From NCBI RefSeq assembly GCF_015711015.1, contig NZ_CP064653.1:4154001-4218000 (forward strand): a stretch of 64,000 nucleotides of DNA, given 5' to 3'. The first letter of the stretch is position 1. Every line of letters starts with the position of its first letter. Under the pieces are notes generated by a model. That model made no database searches. It saw only the letters and a program-made list of their open reading frames with translations, and was not told the DNA's origin. This stretch comes from Methylomonas sp. LL1. GTDB lineage: Bacteria; Pseudomonadota; Gammaproteobacteria; Methylococcales; Methylomonadaceae. A program made the position numbers and the translations under genes. Below, one piece after another: positions 17,961 through 27,337 of the stretch.

Positions 17961-18440
17961 CTAATTGCCGGGTTCGGTGTGTCTTGGTTCGATGATGACT
18001 GCCTGATCGATTTTGAGCTGATGGCGCTCGATAAAGCCGGCGTTGACTTCCAACATGTAGCGGGCCTTAGTCTCGGAGCTGTAAGCCGGGCAGGGCGTTT
18101 GTGCGCAGGGTGATAAATTGTGCAACATATTCACAATCCTGCCATCTTCCGACAGAAACAGCACATCGAGTGCTAGCAGGGTGTTTTTCATCCAGACCCC
18201 GCGCATAGCTTCGTCCGGATAGACGAATAGCATGCCCTGGTTTTCCGCTAGCTGGGTTCTGTACATTAGGCCTAGCGCGCGTTGAGTTTGGGTGTCGACA
18301 ATTTCCACATCGAGCCTGTAATCTTCGGCCAGCGTCACTAAGCCCCATTTTTTAGTATCGGTGGCCGGCGAGGATTGCGCCGTTAATGCCGCCAGCAGCA
18401 AGATCAAGCCGCCCATCAAGGCTGTCAGTTGAGTGTTCAT
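17961..18440 (-). CDS. Exported DUF192 protein
   Basis: A 159-residue protein with an N-terminal signal segment (LTALMGGLILLLAALTAQS) and a DUF192 domain over the rest. Family motifs seen are RALGLMYRTQL, GMLFVYPDEAMRGVWMKNTLLALDVLFL and the C-terminal YMLEVNAGFIERHQL. The role of DUF192 proteins is not settled. Its start lies close to the tRNA-Leu promoter, which reads the other way. Two cysteines (CAQTPCPAY) in a short loop could form a disulfide in the periplasm. Confidence 0.9.
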   Translation of the reverse strand: MNTQLTALMGGLILLLAALTAQSSPATDTKKWGLVTLAEDYRLDVEIVDTQTQRALGLMYRTQLAENQGMLFVYPDEAMRGVWMKNTLLALDVLFLSEDGRIVNMLHNLSPCAQTPCPAYSSETKARYMLEVNAGFIERHQLKIDQAVIIEPRHTEPGN

Positions 18441-18463
18441 GTCAGAGTGATTTGAATATTGGG

Positions 18464-18492
18464 TTGTCTTTGCGGAATTGGCTGATTATAAT
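18464..18492 (+). promoter_or_regulatory. Sigma-70 promoter for tRNA-Leu
   Basis: TTGTCT (18464-18469), a 17-base spacer and a perfect TATAAT (18487-18492) lie 18 bases before the mature tRNA. The predicted start is near 18499. Confidence 0.75.
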
Positions 18493-18510
18493 GCTGCGTT
18501 CATTTGTTTT

Positions 18511-18594
<84 letters not shown>

Positions 18595-18699
18595 TTTCTT
18601 TCTGTTATTCACAGCGATACAGCATCTGTTTTTAAGTCATGGCTTCCGCTGATCGATCTCCCCCAAATCCGAATCTTTTTAATTTTTTGAGGTAATGCA

Positions 18700-20001
18700 A
18701 TGCAAGTTTCTGTCGAGAAGACATCAGAATTAAACCGAAAAATGACTGTTAGCGTGCCTGATGCGGTGCTCCAGGAAAAAATGGAAACTCGCTTTAAAAA
18801 ACTCGCTCGGGAAGTTAAGGTTGACGGCTTTCGTCCCGGCAAAGTACCTACCAGCATGGTTAAAAAACTGTACGGCGAGCGCGTTAAGAATGAAGTTGCC
18901 GGTGATCTGATCCAATCGACTTATTTTGAAGCATTGCAACAACAGGCATTGGTGCCCGCCGGACATCCGAGTATCACGCCCGCCGAAAAAAGCGAAGGTT
19001 TTGAATATATTGCCGAGTTTGAAGTGTATCCGGAAATCAGCCTGGACGCTATCGAGGCGCTGGAAATCACTCGTCCGACCGCCGAAGTCACCGAGGCCGA
19101 CGTCGACAACATGATTGAAAAGCTGAGACAGCAAAAAAAGACTTGGGCGGTTGTCGAGCGCGCGTCGCAAGAGGGTGACCGCGTCAACATCCATTTCTCC
19201 GGCGTGTCCGAAGGCGAAAATTTTACCGACGGCAAAGTCGAGAACTATGCGGTTGAAATCGGCGGCAAGCAAATGATTCCCGGCTTTGAAGATGAGTTGA
19301 AAGGCCTCTCTGTCGGCGAAACCAAATCCTTCAACATCACTTTCCCGGAAAAATACAACAGTGAAAAATTGGCCGGTAAAGCGGCCGTGTTTGAAATCGA
19401 AATGGTTAAGGTCGAACAACCGGTTTTGCCTGAACTGGATGCCGATTTCATCAAGGCTTATGGTGTCGAGGAAGGCGATGCCGATAGTTTTCGCGCCGAC
19501 GTCAAAGTCAACATGGAAAGAGAGTTGGTGCAAGGCCTGAAAAACAAGCTGAAAAATGCCGTGATGGATGCGTTGTACGATAACGTCAAGATCACGTTGC
19601 CGAATGCCTTGATCGATCAAGAAATCCAAGCCTTGATGAAACCCTATACCGAACGCGCCAGCAAGGCTAAGCTGAAACTGGAAGATTTGAACTTGCCGCG
19701 CGATATGTTTGAAAATCAAGCCAAACGCCGAGTAGCATTGGGCTTGATTTTGGGTGAGATTATTCAAAAACATGAAATCAAGGTCGATGCCGATAAGGTG
19801 CGCGCCGTAATTGATGATATGGCGAAAAGCTATGAGAAGCCCGAAGACGTTGTTAACTGGTATTATGCCGACAATAGCCGCCTAAACGACGTTCAGCAAA
19901 TGGTGCTGGAAGATCAGGCCGTGGCCTGGGTTGTCGAGCGTGCTAGAGTCACCGATCAAAGTGTCGGCTTCGAAGATGTCATGGAAAGACAACAAGCATA
20001 G
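18700..20001 (+). CDS. tig: Trigger factor
   Basis: Ribosome-bound chaperone and peptidyl-prolyl isomerase that meets nascent chains at the exit tunnel. The 433-residue protein has the ribosome-binding domain with the FRPGKVPTSMVKK signature (about residues 44-56), an FKBP-type PPIase domain (about 160-245; GDRVNIHFSG, FTDGKVENYAVEIGG, MIPGFEDEL) and a helical C-terminal cradle. It heads the tig-clpP-clpX-lon group. The stop is 8 bases before clpP, and a hairpin terminator after clpP probably ends the shared transcript. Confidence 0.97.
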   Translation: MQVSVEKTSELNRKMTVSVPDAVLQEKMETRFKKLAREVKVDGFRPGKVPTSMVKKLYGERVKNEVAGDLIQSTYFEALQQQALVPAGHPSITPAEKSEGFEYIAEFEVYPEISLDAIEALEITRPTAEVTEADVDNMIEKLRQQKKTWAVVERASQEGDRVNIHFSGVSEGENFTDGKVENYAVEIGGKQMIPGFEDELKGLSVGETKSFNITFPEKYNSEKLAGKAAVFEIEMVKVEQPVLPELDADFIKAYGVEEGDADSFRADVKVNMERELVQGLKNKLKNAVMDALYDNVKITLPNALIDQEIQALMKPYTERASKAKLKLEDLNLPRDMFENQAKRRVALGLILGEIIQKHEIKVDADKVRAVIDDMAKSYEKPEDVVNWYYADNSRLNDVQQMVLEDQAVAWVVERARVTDQSVGFEDVMERQQA

Positions 20002-20009
20002 GAACCTAA

Positions 20010-20642
20010 ATGATAAATCTAAATGGCATGAGCAGTATGGCCCCCCAAGCCGCCGGCGGTTTGGTGCCTATCGTTGTTGAACAAACAGCGCGTGGCGAGC
20101 GGTCGTTTGATATTTATTCCCGTCTGTTGAAAGAGCGGGTGATTTTCTTGGTTGGCCAGGTTGAAGATTACTCGGCTAATCTAGTGGTGGCTCAGTTGCT
20201 GTTTCTGGAATCCGAAAATCCGGATAAAGATATTCATCTGTATATCAATTCGCCAGGTGGCTCGGTGACAGCGGGTATGTCGATCTATGACACCATGCAA
20301 TTCATCAAGCCCGATGTCAGCACCATGTGTATCGGCCAGGCGGCCAGCATGGGAGCTCTTTTGCTGGCGGGCGGCGCGGCGGGTAAGCGTTATTGTTTGC
20401 CGCACTCACGAGTCATGATTCACCAGCCTTTGGGCGGTTTCCAAGGACAGGCATCGGATTTTGATATTCATGCACGGGAAATCTTGGCTATTCGCGAGCG
20501 ATTGAACAAAATTCTGGCGCATCACACCGGCCAGCCGTTGGAAAAAATCCAACAGGATACCGATCGGGATAATTTCCTGAGTTCGGCCCAGGCGGTCGAT
20601 TACGGTTTGATCGACAAGGTTTTGACCAGTCGTAATGCCTAA
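20010..20642 (+). CDS. clpP: ATP-dependent Clp protease proteolytic subunit
   Basis: Serine protease that forms the double-heptamer chamber fed by ClpX or ClpA. The 210-residue precursor shows the catalytic Ser at about 113 ([11 protein letters not shown]), His at about 138 (VMIHQPLGG) and Asp in the DRDNFLSS segment. Length and the short N-terminal propeptide are normal. It follows tig by 8 bases and is ended by a strong terminator before clpX, so clpX is probably transcribed from its own promoter. Confidence 0.97.
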   Translation: MINLNGMSSMAPQAAGGLVPIVVEQTARGERSFDIYSRLLKERVIFLVGQVEDYSANLVVAQLLFLESENPDKDIHLYINSPGGSVTAGMSIYDTMQFIKPDVSTMCIGQAASMGALLLAGGAAGKRYCLPHSRVMIHQPLGGFQGQASDFDIHAREILAIRERLNKILAHHTGQPLEKIQQDTDRDNFLSSAQAVDYGLIDKVLTSRNA

Positions 20643-20648
20643 ATTTAG

Positions 20649-20674
20649 ATTCGCCGCATCGCGGCGAATTTTTT
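20649..20674 (+). terminator. Intrinsic terminator after clpP
   Basis: ATTCGCCGC and GCGGCGAAT form a perfect 9-bp stem with loop ATC, followed by a T-run. It separates tig-clpP from clpX. Confidence 0.9.
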
Positions 20675-20740
20675 GGGAAAGTTGATTATTTTGATATATT
20701 CTTTAGCTATCGAAGCAATGTATTACCTCGGGGTCTGTCC

Positions 20741-22015
20741 ATGAGTAAAGACAAAAAAGGTAAGGACGAAGATAAACTGCTTTACTGTTCATTTTGCGGC
20801 AAAAGCCAAAATGAAGTCAGAAAGCTGATCGCCGGACCGTCAGTGTATGTTTGTGATGAATGTGTTGAGCTTTGTAACGACATTATTCGTGACGAACTGC
20901 TGGAGGACGAGAGCTCGGTCGGGAGTGGGGCTTTGCCTAAGCCTAAGGAAATCAAGCTGGAGTTGGACAATTATGTGATCGGCCAGGAAAACGCCAAAAA
21001 GATTTTGGCGGTGGCTGTTTACAATCATTACAAGCGTCTACGCAGCAATAGCAAGAAATGCGATGTTGAACTGGCAAAAAGCAATATTTTGTTGATCGGA
21101 CCGACCGGTTCGGGCAAAACCCTATTGGCCGAAACGCTTGCCAGATTACTGGATGTGCCCTTTACCATCGCCGATGCCACCACGCTGACCGAGGCTGGCT
21201 ATGTGGGCGAGGATGTTGAGAACATCATCCAGAAAATACTGCAAAAATGCGATTACGATGTCGAAAAGGCCGAATCCGGTATTGTTTATATTGATGAAAT
21301 AGACAAAATCTCCCGCAAGTCGGATAACCCTTCGATAACTCGCGATGTGTCGGGTGAAGGCGTGCAGCAGGCGTTGCTGAAGCTGATCGAAGGTACCGTC
21401 GCTTCCGTGCCGCCGCAAGGTGGCCGCAAACATCCGCAGCAGGAATTTTTGCAGGTTAATACCGCCAATATTTTGTTTATCGTCGGCGGTGCTTTTGCCG
21501 GTTTGGATCGCGTTATCAAGAGTCGCACCGAAAAAGGCGGTATCGGTTTTTCCGCCGAAGTTAGGGCCAAGGACGACAATCAAAATGTCGGTGAAATTTT
21601 TGCCGACGTGCGCGCCGAAGACTTGATCAAATACGGCTTGATTCCGGAGTTTGTCGGACGCTTGCCCGTCGTTGCCACGCTGGACGAACTGGACGAGGCG
21701 GCGTTGATACAAATCCTGACCCAGCCTAAAAATGCCTTGATCAAGCAATACAAGCATTTGTTTGAAATGGAAGGTGCTGAACTGGAGTTTCGAGACGGTT
21801 CGTTGGCCGCCATTGCCCGTAAATCCATGGAGCGGAAAACCGGTGCTCGTGGTTTGAGGACTATCGTCGAAAACGTATTGCTGGATACCATGTACGAACT
21901 GCCGTCCAGTGATAATATCGCCAAAGTCGTGATTGATGAAGGCGTGATACTCGGCCAGTCGGAACCCATTTTGGTTTATGAGCCGGAACTCAAACGAGCT
22001 GTTTCCGATTCGTAA
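20741..22015 (+). CDS. clpX: ATP-dependent Clp protease ATP-binding subunit ClpX
   Basis: AAA+ unfoldase that recognises tagged substrates and threads them into ClpP. The 424-residue protein begins with the C4 zinc domain ([11 protein letters not shown], then CDECVELC). Walker A is GPTGSGKT (about residue 124) and Walker B is [10 protein letters not shown]. The ClpP-docking IGF loop is visible as GGIGFSAEV. Sensor residues lie in the [12 protein letters not shown] region. It stands between the clpP terminator and a strong terminator before lon. Confidence 0.97.
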   Translation: MSKDKKGKDEDKLLYCSFCGKSQNEVRKLIAGPSVYVCDECVELCNDIIRDELLEDESSVGSGALPKPKEIKLELDNYVIGQENAKKILAVAVYNHYKRLRSNSKKCDVELAKSNILLIGPTGSGKTLLAETLARLLDVPFTIADATTLTEAGYVGEDVENIIQKILQKCDYDVEKAESGIVYIDEIDKISRKSDNPSITRDVSGEGVQQALLKLIEGTVASVPPQGGRKHPQQEFLQVNTANILFIVGGAFAGLDRVIKSRTEKGGIGFSAEVRAKDDNQNVGEIFADVRAEDLIKYGLIPEFVGRLPVVATLDELDEAALIQILTQPKNALIKQYKHLFEMEGAELEFRDGSLAAIARKSMERKTGARGLRTIVENVLLDTMYELPSSDNIAKVVIDEGVILGQSEPILVYEPELKRAVSDS

Positions 22016-22036
22016 ACAATTGGGCTGTATTTGTCG

Positions 22037-22075
22037 AAAAAAAGGGGGGATTGCTTTGCAATCCCCCCTTTTTTT
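22037..22075 (+). terminator. Strong intrinsic terminator after clpX
   Basis: A perfect 18-bp stem (22037-22054 with 22058-22075), with seven A, six G and ATTGC on the left arm and loop TTT. It has an A-run on one side and a T-run on the other, so it could work in both directions. Confidence 0.93.
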
Positions 22076-22093
22076 GCCTTTTCGACGAAGAAA

Positions 22094-22121
22094 CTTGTTT
22101 TCTATTTGATCGTCCTCATAT
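22094..22121 (+). promoter_or_regulatory. Candidate heat-shock (sigma-32) promoter for lon
   Basis: CTTGTT (22094-22099), a 14-base spacer and CCTCATAT (22114-22121) resemble the sigma-32 pattern CTTGAA/CCCCATNT. It lies 45 bases before lon, which is heat-induced in E. coli. The match is imperfect. Confidence 0.45.
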
Positions 22122-22165
22122 AGGATTGCAGTTAAATTGCTTTCCCGCCAAAGGACACAACTCAA

Positions 22166-24580
22166 ATGACTCACGTAAAAAGTAAAGACGATCTTATCCC
22201 CGTACTGCCGCTTCGGGATGTCGTGGTGTATCCGCACATGGTGATTCCGCTGTTTGTCGGGCGGGGAATGTCCATAGACGCGCTGGATGCGGCGATTAAG
22301 CAGGATAAGCAGGTTCTATTGATCGCGCAAAAACAAGCGGATATTGATGAGCCCGAATTTGATGATTTGTACAAGGTGGGCACGCTGGCCAATATTTTGC
22401 AGCTGTTGAAACTGCCGGATGGTACGGTCAAGGTTCTGGTCGAAGGCACGCATCGCTGCTCGGTGCTTCAATATCAAGAGTTTGATGGTTATTGCGCCGC
22501 CAGCGTCGCCGAGCTTGAAGATGAATTGACTATCGACGAGCAGGAAATGGATGTGTTGCAGCGCACGGCTATCAGTTCGTTCGACCAGTACGTCAAGCTA
22601 AACAATAAAATTCCGCCCGAAGTATTAAATTCACTGGCGGGTATCGACGACCCGGGCCGGCTGGCCGACACCATGGCGGCCCATATGGCGCTGAAGGTGG
22701 AAGAAAAACAGAATATGCTGGAAATGGTCGATGTGGCCAAACGCCTGGAAAACCTGATGACGTTGATGGAAGGCGAGGTGGATATTCTGGAAATGGAAAA
22801 GAAAATCCGTGGCCGGGTTAAGAAACAAATGGAAAAAAACCAACGCGAGTACTATCTGAACGAGCAAATGAAGGCGATTCAGAAAGAACTGGGCGAGATG
22901 GATGAGGCCAGCAACGAAGTCGAAGAACTGGAAAAGAAAATTGCCGCGGCCGGCATGTCGGCAGAGGCAAAAACCAAGGCCATGGCTGAACTGAATAAGT
23001 TGAAAATGATGTCGCCGATGTCGGCGGAAGCCACCGTGGTGCGCAACTATATCGATTGGATGGTCAATGTACCTTGGAAGAAAAAAACCAAGGTTAGACA
23101 CGATTTGAAGGTGGCGGAGCAGGTGTTGGAATCCGAGCATTATGGTTTGGAGAAGGTCAAGGAACGCATCTTGGAATACCTGGCCGTACAACAACGAGTC
23201 AAGCAGTTGAAGGGGCCGATCTTGTGCTTGGTTGGGCCGCCGGGGGTGGGTAAAACCTCATTGGGCCAATCCATTGCGCGGGCTACCAACCGTAAGTACG
23301 TGCGCATGGCCTTGGGTGGCGTTAGGGACGAAGCGGAAATCCGTGGTCACAGGCGTACCTATATCGGCTCGATGCCCGGCAAGATTTTGCAGAATTTGTC
23401 GAAGATCAAAACCCGTAATCCTATGTTTTTGCTGGATGAAATAGATAAAATGGCTGCTGATTTCCGCGGCGATCCGGCTTCGGCCTTGCTGGAAGTGCTC
23501 GATCCGGAGCAGAATCACACCTTTTCCGATCATTATCTGGAGGTGGATTTCGATCTGTCCGATGTAATGTTTGTGGCGACGGCCAATACCATGAATATTC
23601 CCGCGCCGCTGATGGATAGAATGGAAGTGATTCGTTTGGCTGGTTATACCGAGGACGAAAAGATTAATATTGCCCTGCGTTTTTTGATTCCGAAGCAGGT
23701 CAAAAATAACGGTTTGGCTGAATCCGAAATCGAAATTTCCGAATTGGCGGTGAAGGATATTATTAGGTACTACACACGGGAAGCCGGTGTGCGTAGCCTG
23801 GAACGCGAAATATCCAAAATTTGCCGCAAGGTGGTGAAGGATTTGCTGTTGCAAAAAGGTAAAGACAAGATTTGCGTCGACAAGGAAAATTTGAATAAGT
23901 ACCTGGGTGTCAGGCGCTTCAGTTACGGCATGGCCGAGGATAATGATCAGATTGGCCAGGTTACCGGATTGGCTTGGACCGAAGTGGGAGGTGAATTGCT
24001 GACCATCGAAACCGCCGTGATGCCGGGCAAGGGTAAGCAACAAGCTACCGGTAAACTCGGGGATGTGATGAAGGAATCCATCGACGCCGCGGTTACCGTG
24101 GTTAGAAGCCGTGCCGATGTGTTGGGTATCGATAAAGAGGTTTTCCAAAAAAGCGACATCCATATTCATGTTCCGGAAGGGGCTACCCCAAAAGACGGGC
24201 CCAGCGCGGGCATCGGTATGTGTACGGCCATTATCTCGGCCTTGACTAAAATTCCGGTCAAGGCCGATGTAGCGATGACCGGTGAGATTACCCTGCGCGG
24301 GGAAGTGTTGCCTATCGGCGGGTTGAAGGAAAAACTGTTGGCGGCCCATCGGGGCGGCATCAGAACAGTTGTTATTCCTTCCGAAAACGAAAAAGACTTG
24401 GCCGAAATACCGGAAAATGTCAAAAGCAATCTGACGATCAAATGCGTGCGCTGGATCGATGAGGTATTGGAGATTGCCTTGCAGAATATGCCGGTTCCTA
24501 TCGCGGTTACAGCGGTCGACAGGGCGGATACCCCAAGCGCTAAAAATGATGCCAAGCCGCAAACGGTTGTTGCGCACTAA
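22166..24580 (+). CDS. lon: ATP-dependent protease Lon
   Basis: Cytoplasmic AAA+ serine protease for misfolded and regulatory proteins. The 804-residue protein has the N-terminal substrate-binding domain ([22 protein letters not shown]), a coiled region with many charged residues, Walker [10 protein letters not shown] (about residue 355) and Walker [10 protein letters not shown]. The protease domain holds the Ser-Lys dyad: Ser at about 680 in DGPSAGI and Lys at about 723 in [14 protein letters not shown]. It is followed by hupB, as in many gammaproteobacteria. Its promoter candidate is of heat-shock type. Confidence 0.97.
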   Translation: MTHVKSKDDLIPVLPLRDVVVYPHMVIPLFVGRGMSIDALDAAIKQDKQVLLIAQKQADIDEPEFDDLYKVGTLANILQLLKLPDGTVKVLVEGTHRCSVLQYQEFDGYCAASVAELEDELTIDEQEMDVLQRTAISSFDQYVKLNNKIPPEVLNSLAGIDDPGRLADTMAAHMALKVEEKQNMLEMVDVAKRLENLMTLMEGEVDILEMEKKIRGRVKKQMEKNQREYYLNEQMKAIQKELGEMDEASNEVEELEKKIAAAGMSAEAKTKAMAELNKLKMMSPMSAEATVVRNYIDWMVNVPWKKKTKVRHDLKVAEQVLESEHYGLEKVKERILEYLAVQQRVKQLKGPILCLVGPPGVGKTSLGQSIARATNRKYVRMALGGVRDEAEIRGHRRTYIGSMPGKILQNLSKIKTRNPMFLLDEIDKMAADFRGDPASALLEVLDPEQNHTFSDHYLEVDFDLSDVMFVATANTMNIPAPLMDRMEVIRLAGYTEDEKINIALRFLIPKQVKNNGLAESEIEISELAVKDIIRYYTREAGVRSLEREISKICRKVVKDLLLQKGKDKICVDKENLNKYLGVRRFSYGMAEDNDQIGQVTGLAWTEVGGELLTIETAVMPGKGKQQATGKLGDVMKESIDAAVTVVRSRADVLGIDKEVFQKSDIHIHVPEGATPKDGPSAGIGMCTAIISALTKIPVKADVAMTGEITLRGEVLPIGGLKEKLLAAHRGGIRTVVIPSENEKDLAEIPENVKSNLTIKCVRWIDEVLEIALQNMPVPIAVTAVDRADTPSAKNDAKPQTVVAH

Positions 24581-24638
24581 AATTGTGGTTAATATTTCTG
24601 AAAACCTTGGAAACCGGGGCTTTCGGCTATTTCAGTGC

Positions 24639-24668
24639 TTGACATGGCTTGTTTCCCGTTGATATAAA
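24639..24668 (+). promoter_or_regulatory. Candidate sigma-70 promoter for hupB
   Basis: A perfect TTGACA (24639-24644) and TATAAA (24663-24668) with an 18-base spacer. The leader to hupB would be about 115 bases and begins at or just inside a hairpin. Confidence 0.65.
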
Positions 24669-24671
24669 GTC

Positions 24672-24693
24672 CCACCTTCTCGCAAGAAGGTGG
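24672..24693 (+). other. Hairpin at the start of the hupB leader
   Basis: CCACCTTCT and AGAAGGTGG form a perfect 9-bp stem around CGCA. It overlaps the predicted transcription start, so it may cap the 5' end of the mRNA. No T-run follows. Confidence 0.5.
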
Positions 24694-24789
24694 CTATCAA
24701 TAGGAGTGGGGGCGAGCCTGTTAGTGGCGCATTCAAATGACTTGTTTGCTAGTTCATAATTAATACAACGACATCCTAAGGGGAAATAA

Positions 24790-25062
24790 ATGAATAAATC
24801 GGAACTGATTGATGCTATTGCTTCGGCATCTCAATTGACAAAAGCCGACGCCGGCCGTGCTTTAGATGGTTTTATCAAATCTGTTGAAGAAGCACTGAAA
24901 AAAGGCGATTCAGTTGCCTTGGTTGGTTTTGGCACCTTTGAAGTGAAAGAAAGAGCCGAACGTAAAGGCCGCAATCCGCAAACCGGTGAAGAGATTACTA
25001 TCAAGGCCGCAAAAATTCCTTCATTTAAAGCTGGTAAATCTTTAAAAGATGCTGTAAACTAG
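24790..25062 (+). CDS. hupB: DNA-binding protein HU-beta
   Basis: Small histone-like protein that bends and compacts DNA as a dimer. The 90-residue protein shows the full HU pattern: [11 protein letters not shown], the [24 protein letters not shown] beta-arm region and the final [11 protein letters not shown]. An AGGGGA ribosome site precedes the start. It lies between lon and two tRNA genes with no terminator before them, so hupB and the tRNAs may share a transcript. Confidence 0.96.
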   Translation: MNKSELIDAIASASQLTKADAGRALDGFIKSVEEALKKGDSVALVGFGTFEVKERAERKGRNPQTGEEITIKAAKIPSFKAGKSLKDAVN

Positions 25063-25075
25063 CATTTCTTTAGTC

Positions 25076-25151
25076 GGGTGCTTAGCTCAGCTGGGAGAGC
25101 ATCGCCCTTACAAGGCGAGGGTCGGGGGTTCGAACCCCTCAGCACCCACCA
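25076..25151 (+). tRNA. tRNA-Val (anticodon UAC)
   Basis: A 76-base cloverleaf. The acceptor GGGTGCT pairs with AGCACCC, the anticodon loop CTTACAA gives TAC, the T-loop GTTCGAACC is present and CCA is encoded. It lies 13 bases after hupB and 6 bases before tRNA-Asp. Confidence 0.96.
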
Positions 25152-25157
25152 GACTTA

Positions 25158-25234
25158 GGAGCGGTAGTTCAGTTGGTTAGAATACCGGCCTGTCACGCCG
25201 GGGGTCGCGGGTTCGAGCCCCGTCCGCTCCGCCA
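25158..25234 (+). tRNA. tRNA-Asp (anticodon GUC)
   Basis: A 77-base cloverleaf. The acceptor GGAGCGG pairs with CCGCTCC, the anticodon loop CTGTCAC gives GTC, the T-loop GTTCGAGCC is present and CCA is encoded. An intrinsic terminator follows within 10 bases. Confidence 0.96.
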
Positions 25235-25241
25235 AAACAGA

Positions 25242-25274
25242 AACCTCGGGCCGAATGGTTCGAGGTTTTTTTTT
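25242..25274 (+). terminator. Intrinsic terminator after tRNA-Asp
   Basis: AACCTCG and CGAGGTT pair around a 12-base loop, followed by a T-run. It probably ends the hupB-tRNA-Val-tRNA-Asp transcript. Confidence 0.9.
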
Positions 25275-25332
25275 GCGTGTTAATTTTTTATCGCCTGGAT
25301 GGTCAGGCTAAATGCTGTTTAAGGACAGAGCT

Positions 25333-27198
25333 ATGCTATTAGAGATTAGAGAAAAGGTGCAAGGCGTATTTGCGTCGATCATTTTAGTGCTGATTTGTGT
25401 GCTTTTCGGTTTATGGGGTATCCAGAATTATCTAGGGGGTGGCAAGGAAGCGCCGGTGGTTACCGTGGGCGATAAAGACTTTTATCAACGCGATGTTAAT
25501 CAGGCCTATCAGCAATTCGCTCAGAATCTGGCCGGCATGAAATTTGACGAAGACATGCTGAAAAAACAAGCGTTGGAAAAGTTGATTAGAGACGAGGTGC
25601 TGCTGCAATATGCCCAAGACCAGAATTTAGTCGTGACCGACGAAAGCGCCAGAGACTTCATTCAGTCGCTGGAATATTTCCAGAAAGACGGTAAATTCGA
25701 TAAAACCCAATATCAAACCCTGCTAGGTTCGCAAGGTATGTCGTCCGACGAATTCGTGGGGCGGATCAAAAAAGCCCTGATCATGGAGCAGGTGCAGAGG
25801 GCGATTGTCGACAGCGGATTTGTTACCAAGGCCGAAGTGGACGGTTTTTTCAAGATTCAGAATCAAAAACGGGATGTCGAATACCTGACCATTCCTTTGG
25901 CTGCTGTCGGTGCGCCTTCCGAAGAAGAGATAGCTGCTTATTATCAGCAGCATCAGGATGCATATCAGACGGATGAGCAGGTTTCGGTTCAATATGTGGA
26001 ATTGTCCTTGGATATGCTCGCCAATGATGTCGATGCATCGGAAGAGCAATTGAAAGCCTATTACGAAGAGCAGAAGGCGCAATTCAGCAACCCCGAAAGG
26101 CGCAAGATCAGCCATATCCTGTTTGCATTTGGCAAGGATAACGCCGGTGAAGAGCAGGCCTTACAAAAGGCATTGAAAGCCAAACAAGAATTAGCCACTA
26201 AAGACTTTGCCGGATTGGCCGCCGAGTTATCCGATGACAAACTCACCGCGAAAAACGGTGGCGATCTGGGATTATTTAATGTCGGTGTCATGGAAAAATC
26301 CTTCGAAGATGCCGCCAGCCAGTTAAAGCTTGGCGAAGTATCCGCGCCGGTTAAATCGGCATTTGGTTACCATCTGATCAAGGTCACTGAATTGGTTCCA
26401 GGGGAAGTTAAGTCTTATGAAGCCGTTAAACCCGAACTGACAAAAGCTTATAAAAAAGCGCAGGCTGAAAGCCGGTTTGGCGAGTTGGGGGAAAAGTTGA
26501 GCGAAGTGAGCTACGAAAATCCCGGTAGCCTGGACGCCGCGGCCAAGTTGCTCGGAACCGAAATCAAGCAAACTCAAGCGTTTACCCGAAATGCCGGTGA
26601 GGGTGTCGCTTCCGATGAAAAGGTACGTCTGGCGGCTTTTTCCGAAGATGTCTTGAAAGGTAGCAATAGCGAGCCGGTCGAAATCGGCAGCGATAAGCTA
26701 GTGGTGCTGCGTATGCAATCTCATCAACCGGCGGCCAATAAAGAGCTGAAGGATGTGAGGAATGATGTGGCCGCTGCATTGCAAAAACAAAAAGCTCAGG
26801 ATAAAGCGATTGAAAGCGCCAATAAAATCAAGGATGAATTGTTGGCCGGGAAAAGTCTGGCCGAGGCGGCGCAAGCGGCTAAGTTGACGGTGAAAAAAGT
26901 CACGGGCTTGATGCGTAACACAGCAGAGGTGGAGCCCACGGTTAACCAAGCCATTTTCCGGGCGCCAAAGCCACAAGCCAATCGGCCTAGCGTGGTTGTG
27001 ATCGATGAGCCTTCGGGCGGCAAGATCGTGGCCAGCATTCAGCGTGTCAGCGAAGGTACGATGACGGATGCCGACAAGGCCAAGCAGGCGCTGATAGAAA
27101 AAAACATGGCGACCGCTTTTGGCAAAGCCCAATTTGAAGCGGTGTTGAATCAACTGCAAGCGAATGCCGATGTTACGATTCAAGCGCAAAAGCCATAA
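25333..27198 (+). CDS. ppiD: Periplasmic folding chaperone PpiD/SurA-type peptidyl-prolyl isomerase
   Basis: Inner-membrane-anchored chaperone near the Sec translocon that helps exported proteins fold. The 621-residue protein has one N-terminal membrane anchor (VFASIILVLICVLFGLWGI), a SurA-like N-terminal chaperone region (about 40-190) and a parvulin domain (about 260-360; RRKISHILFAF, GGDLGLFNVGVMEKSFEDA, SAFGYHLIKVTE). The start at 25333 has AAGGA eight bases upstream and is preferred over an ATG 21 bases earlier. It follows hupB and the tRNAs, as is common in gammaproteobacteria. Confidence 0.93.
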   Translation: MLLEIREKVQGVFASIILVLICVLFGLWGIQNYLGGGKEAPVVTVGDKDFYQRDVNQAYQQFAQNLAGMKFDEDMLKKQALEKLIRDEVLLQYAQDQNLVVTDESARDFIQSLEYFQKDGKFDKTQYQTLLGSQGMSSDEFVGRIKKALIMEQVQRAIVDSGFVTKAEVDGFFKIQNQKRDVEYLTIPLAAVGAPSEEEIAAYYQQHQDAYQTDEQVSVQYVELSLDMLANDVDASEEQLKAYYEEQKAQFSNPERRKISHILFAFGKDNAGEEQALQKALKAKQELATKDFAGLAAELSDDKLTAKNGGDLGLFNVGVMEKSFEDAASQLKLGEVSAPVKSAFGYHLIKVTELVPGEVKSYEAVKPELTKAYKKAQAESRFGELGEKLSEVSYENPGSLDAAAKLLGTEIKQTQAFTRNAGEGVASDEKVRLAAFSEDVLKGSNSEPVEIGSDKLVVLRMQSHQPAANKELKDVRNDVAAALQKQKAQDKAIESANKIKDELLAGKSLAEAAQAAKLTVKKVTGLMRNTAEVEPTVNQAIFRAPKPQANRPSVVVIDEPSGGKIVASIQRVSEGTMTDADKAKQALIEKNMATAFGKAQFEAVLNQLQANADVTIQAQKP

Positions 27199-27213
27199 TT
27201 CCGTAAGCTGAAA

Positions 27214-27256
27214 ACGCCGGTGGGTCAAGGTTTGATCGACTTGAGCCCGCCGGCGT
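27214..27256 (+). terminator. Long hairpin after ppiD
   Basis: ACGCCGGTGGGTCAAG pairs with the segment ending at 27256, with one bulge and one G-T pair. The stem is strong but lacks a T-run. It lies in the gap between convergent ppiD and the flippase gene. Confidence 0.55.
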
Positions 27257-27279
27257 GGATTCTGTCCCGTGTTCGACTT

Positions 27280-27307
27280 CTCTCAATAGCTGGTGTGCTA
27301 TTGAGAG
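27280..27307. terminator. Second hairpin in the ppiD/flippase convergent gap
   Basis: CTCTCAATAGC and GCTATTGAGAG form a perfect 11-bp stem around TGGTGT. There is no T-run in either direction, so terminator function is uncertain. Confidence 0.4.
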
Positions 27308-27337
27308 GATGGCACTTGACCGACAATATCCTTCTGC

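Noticed and set aside
18730..19773. Long open frame antisense to tig
   Set aside because: It mirrors the codon pattern of tig, has no ribosome site and translates to a Phe-rich, low-complexity-looking sequence.
21146..22237. Open frame antisense to clpX reaching past its terminator
   Set aside because: It crosses the strong clpX terminator and the lon promoter region and has no family features.
23258..24577. Long open frame antisense to lon
   Set aside because: The lon frame has complete protease motifs; the antisense product has no recognisable domain.
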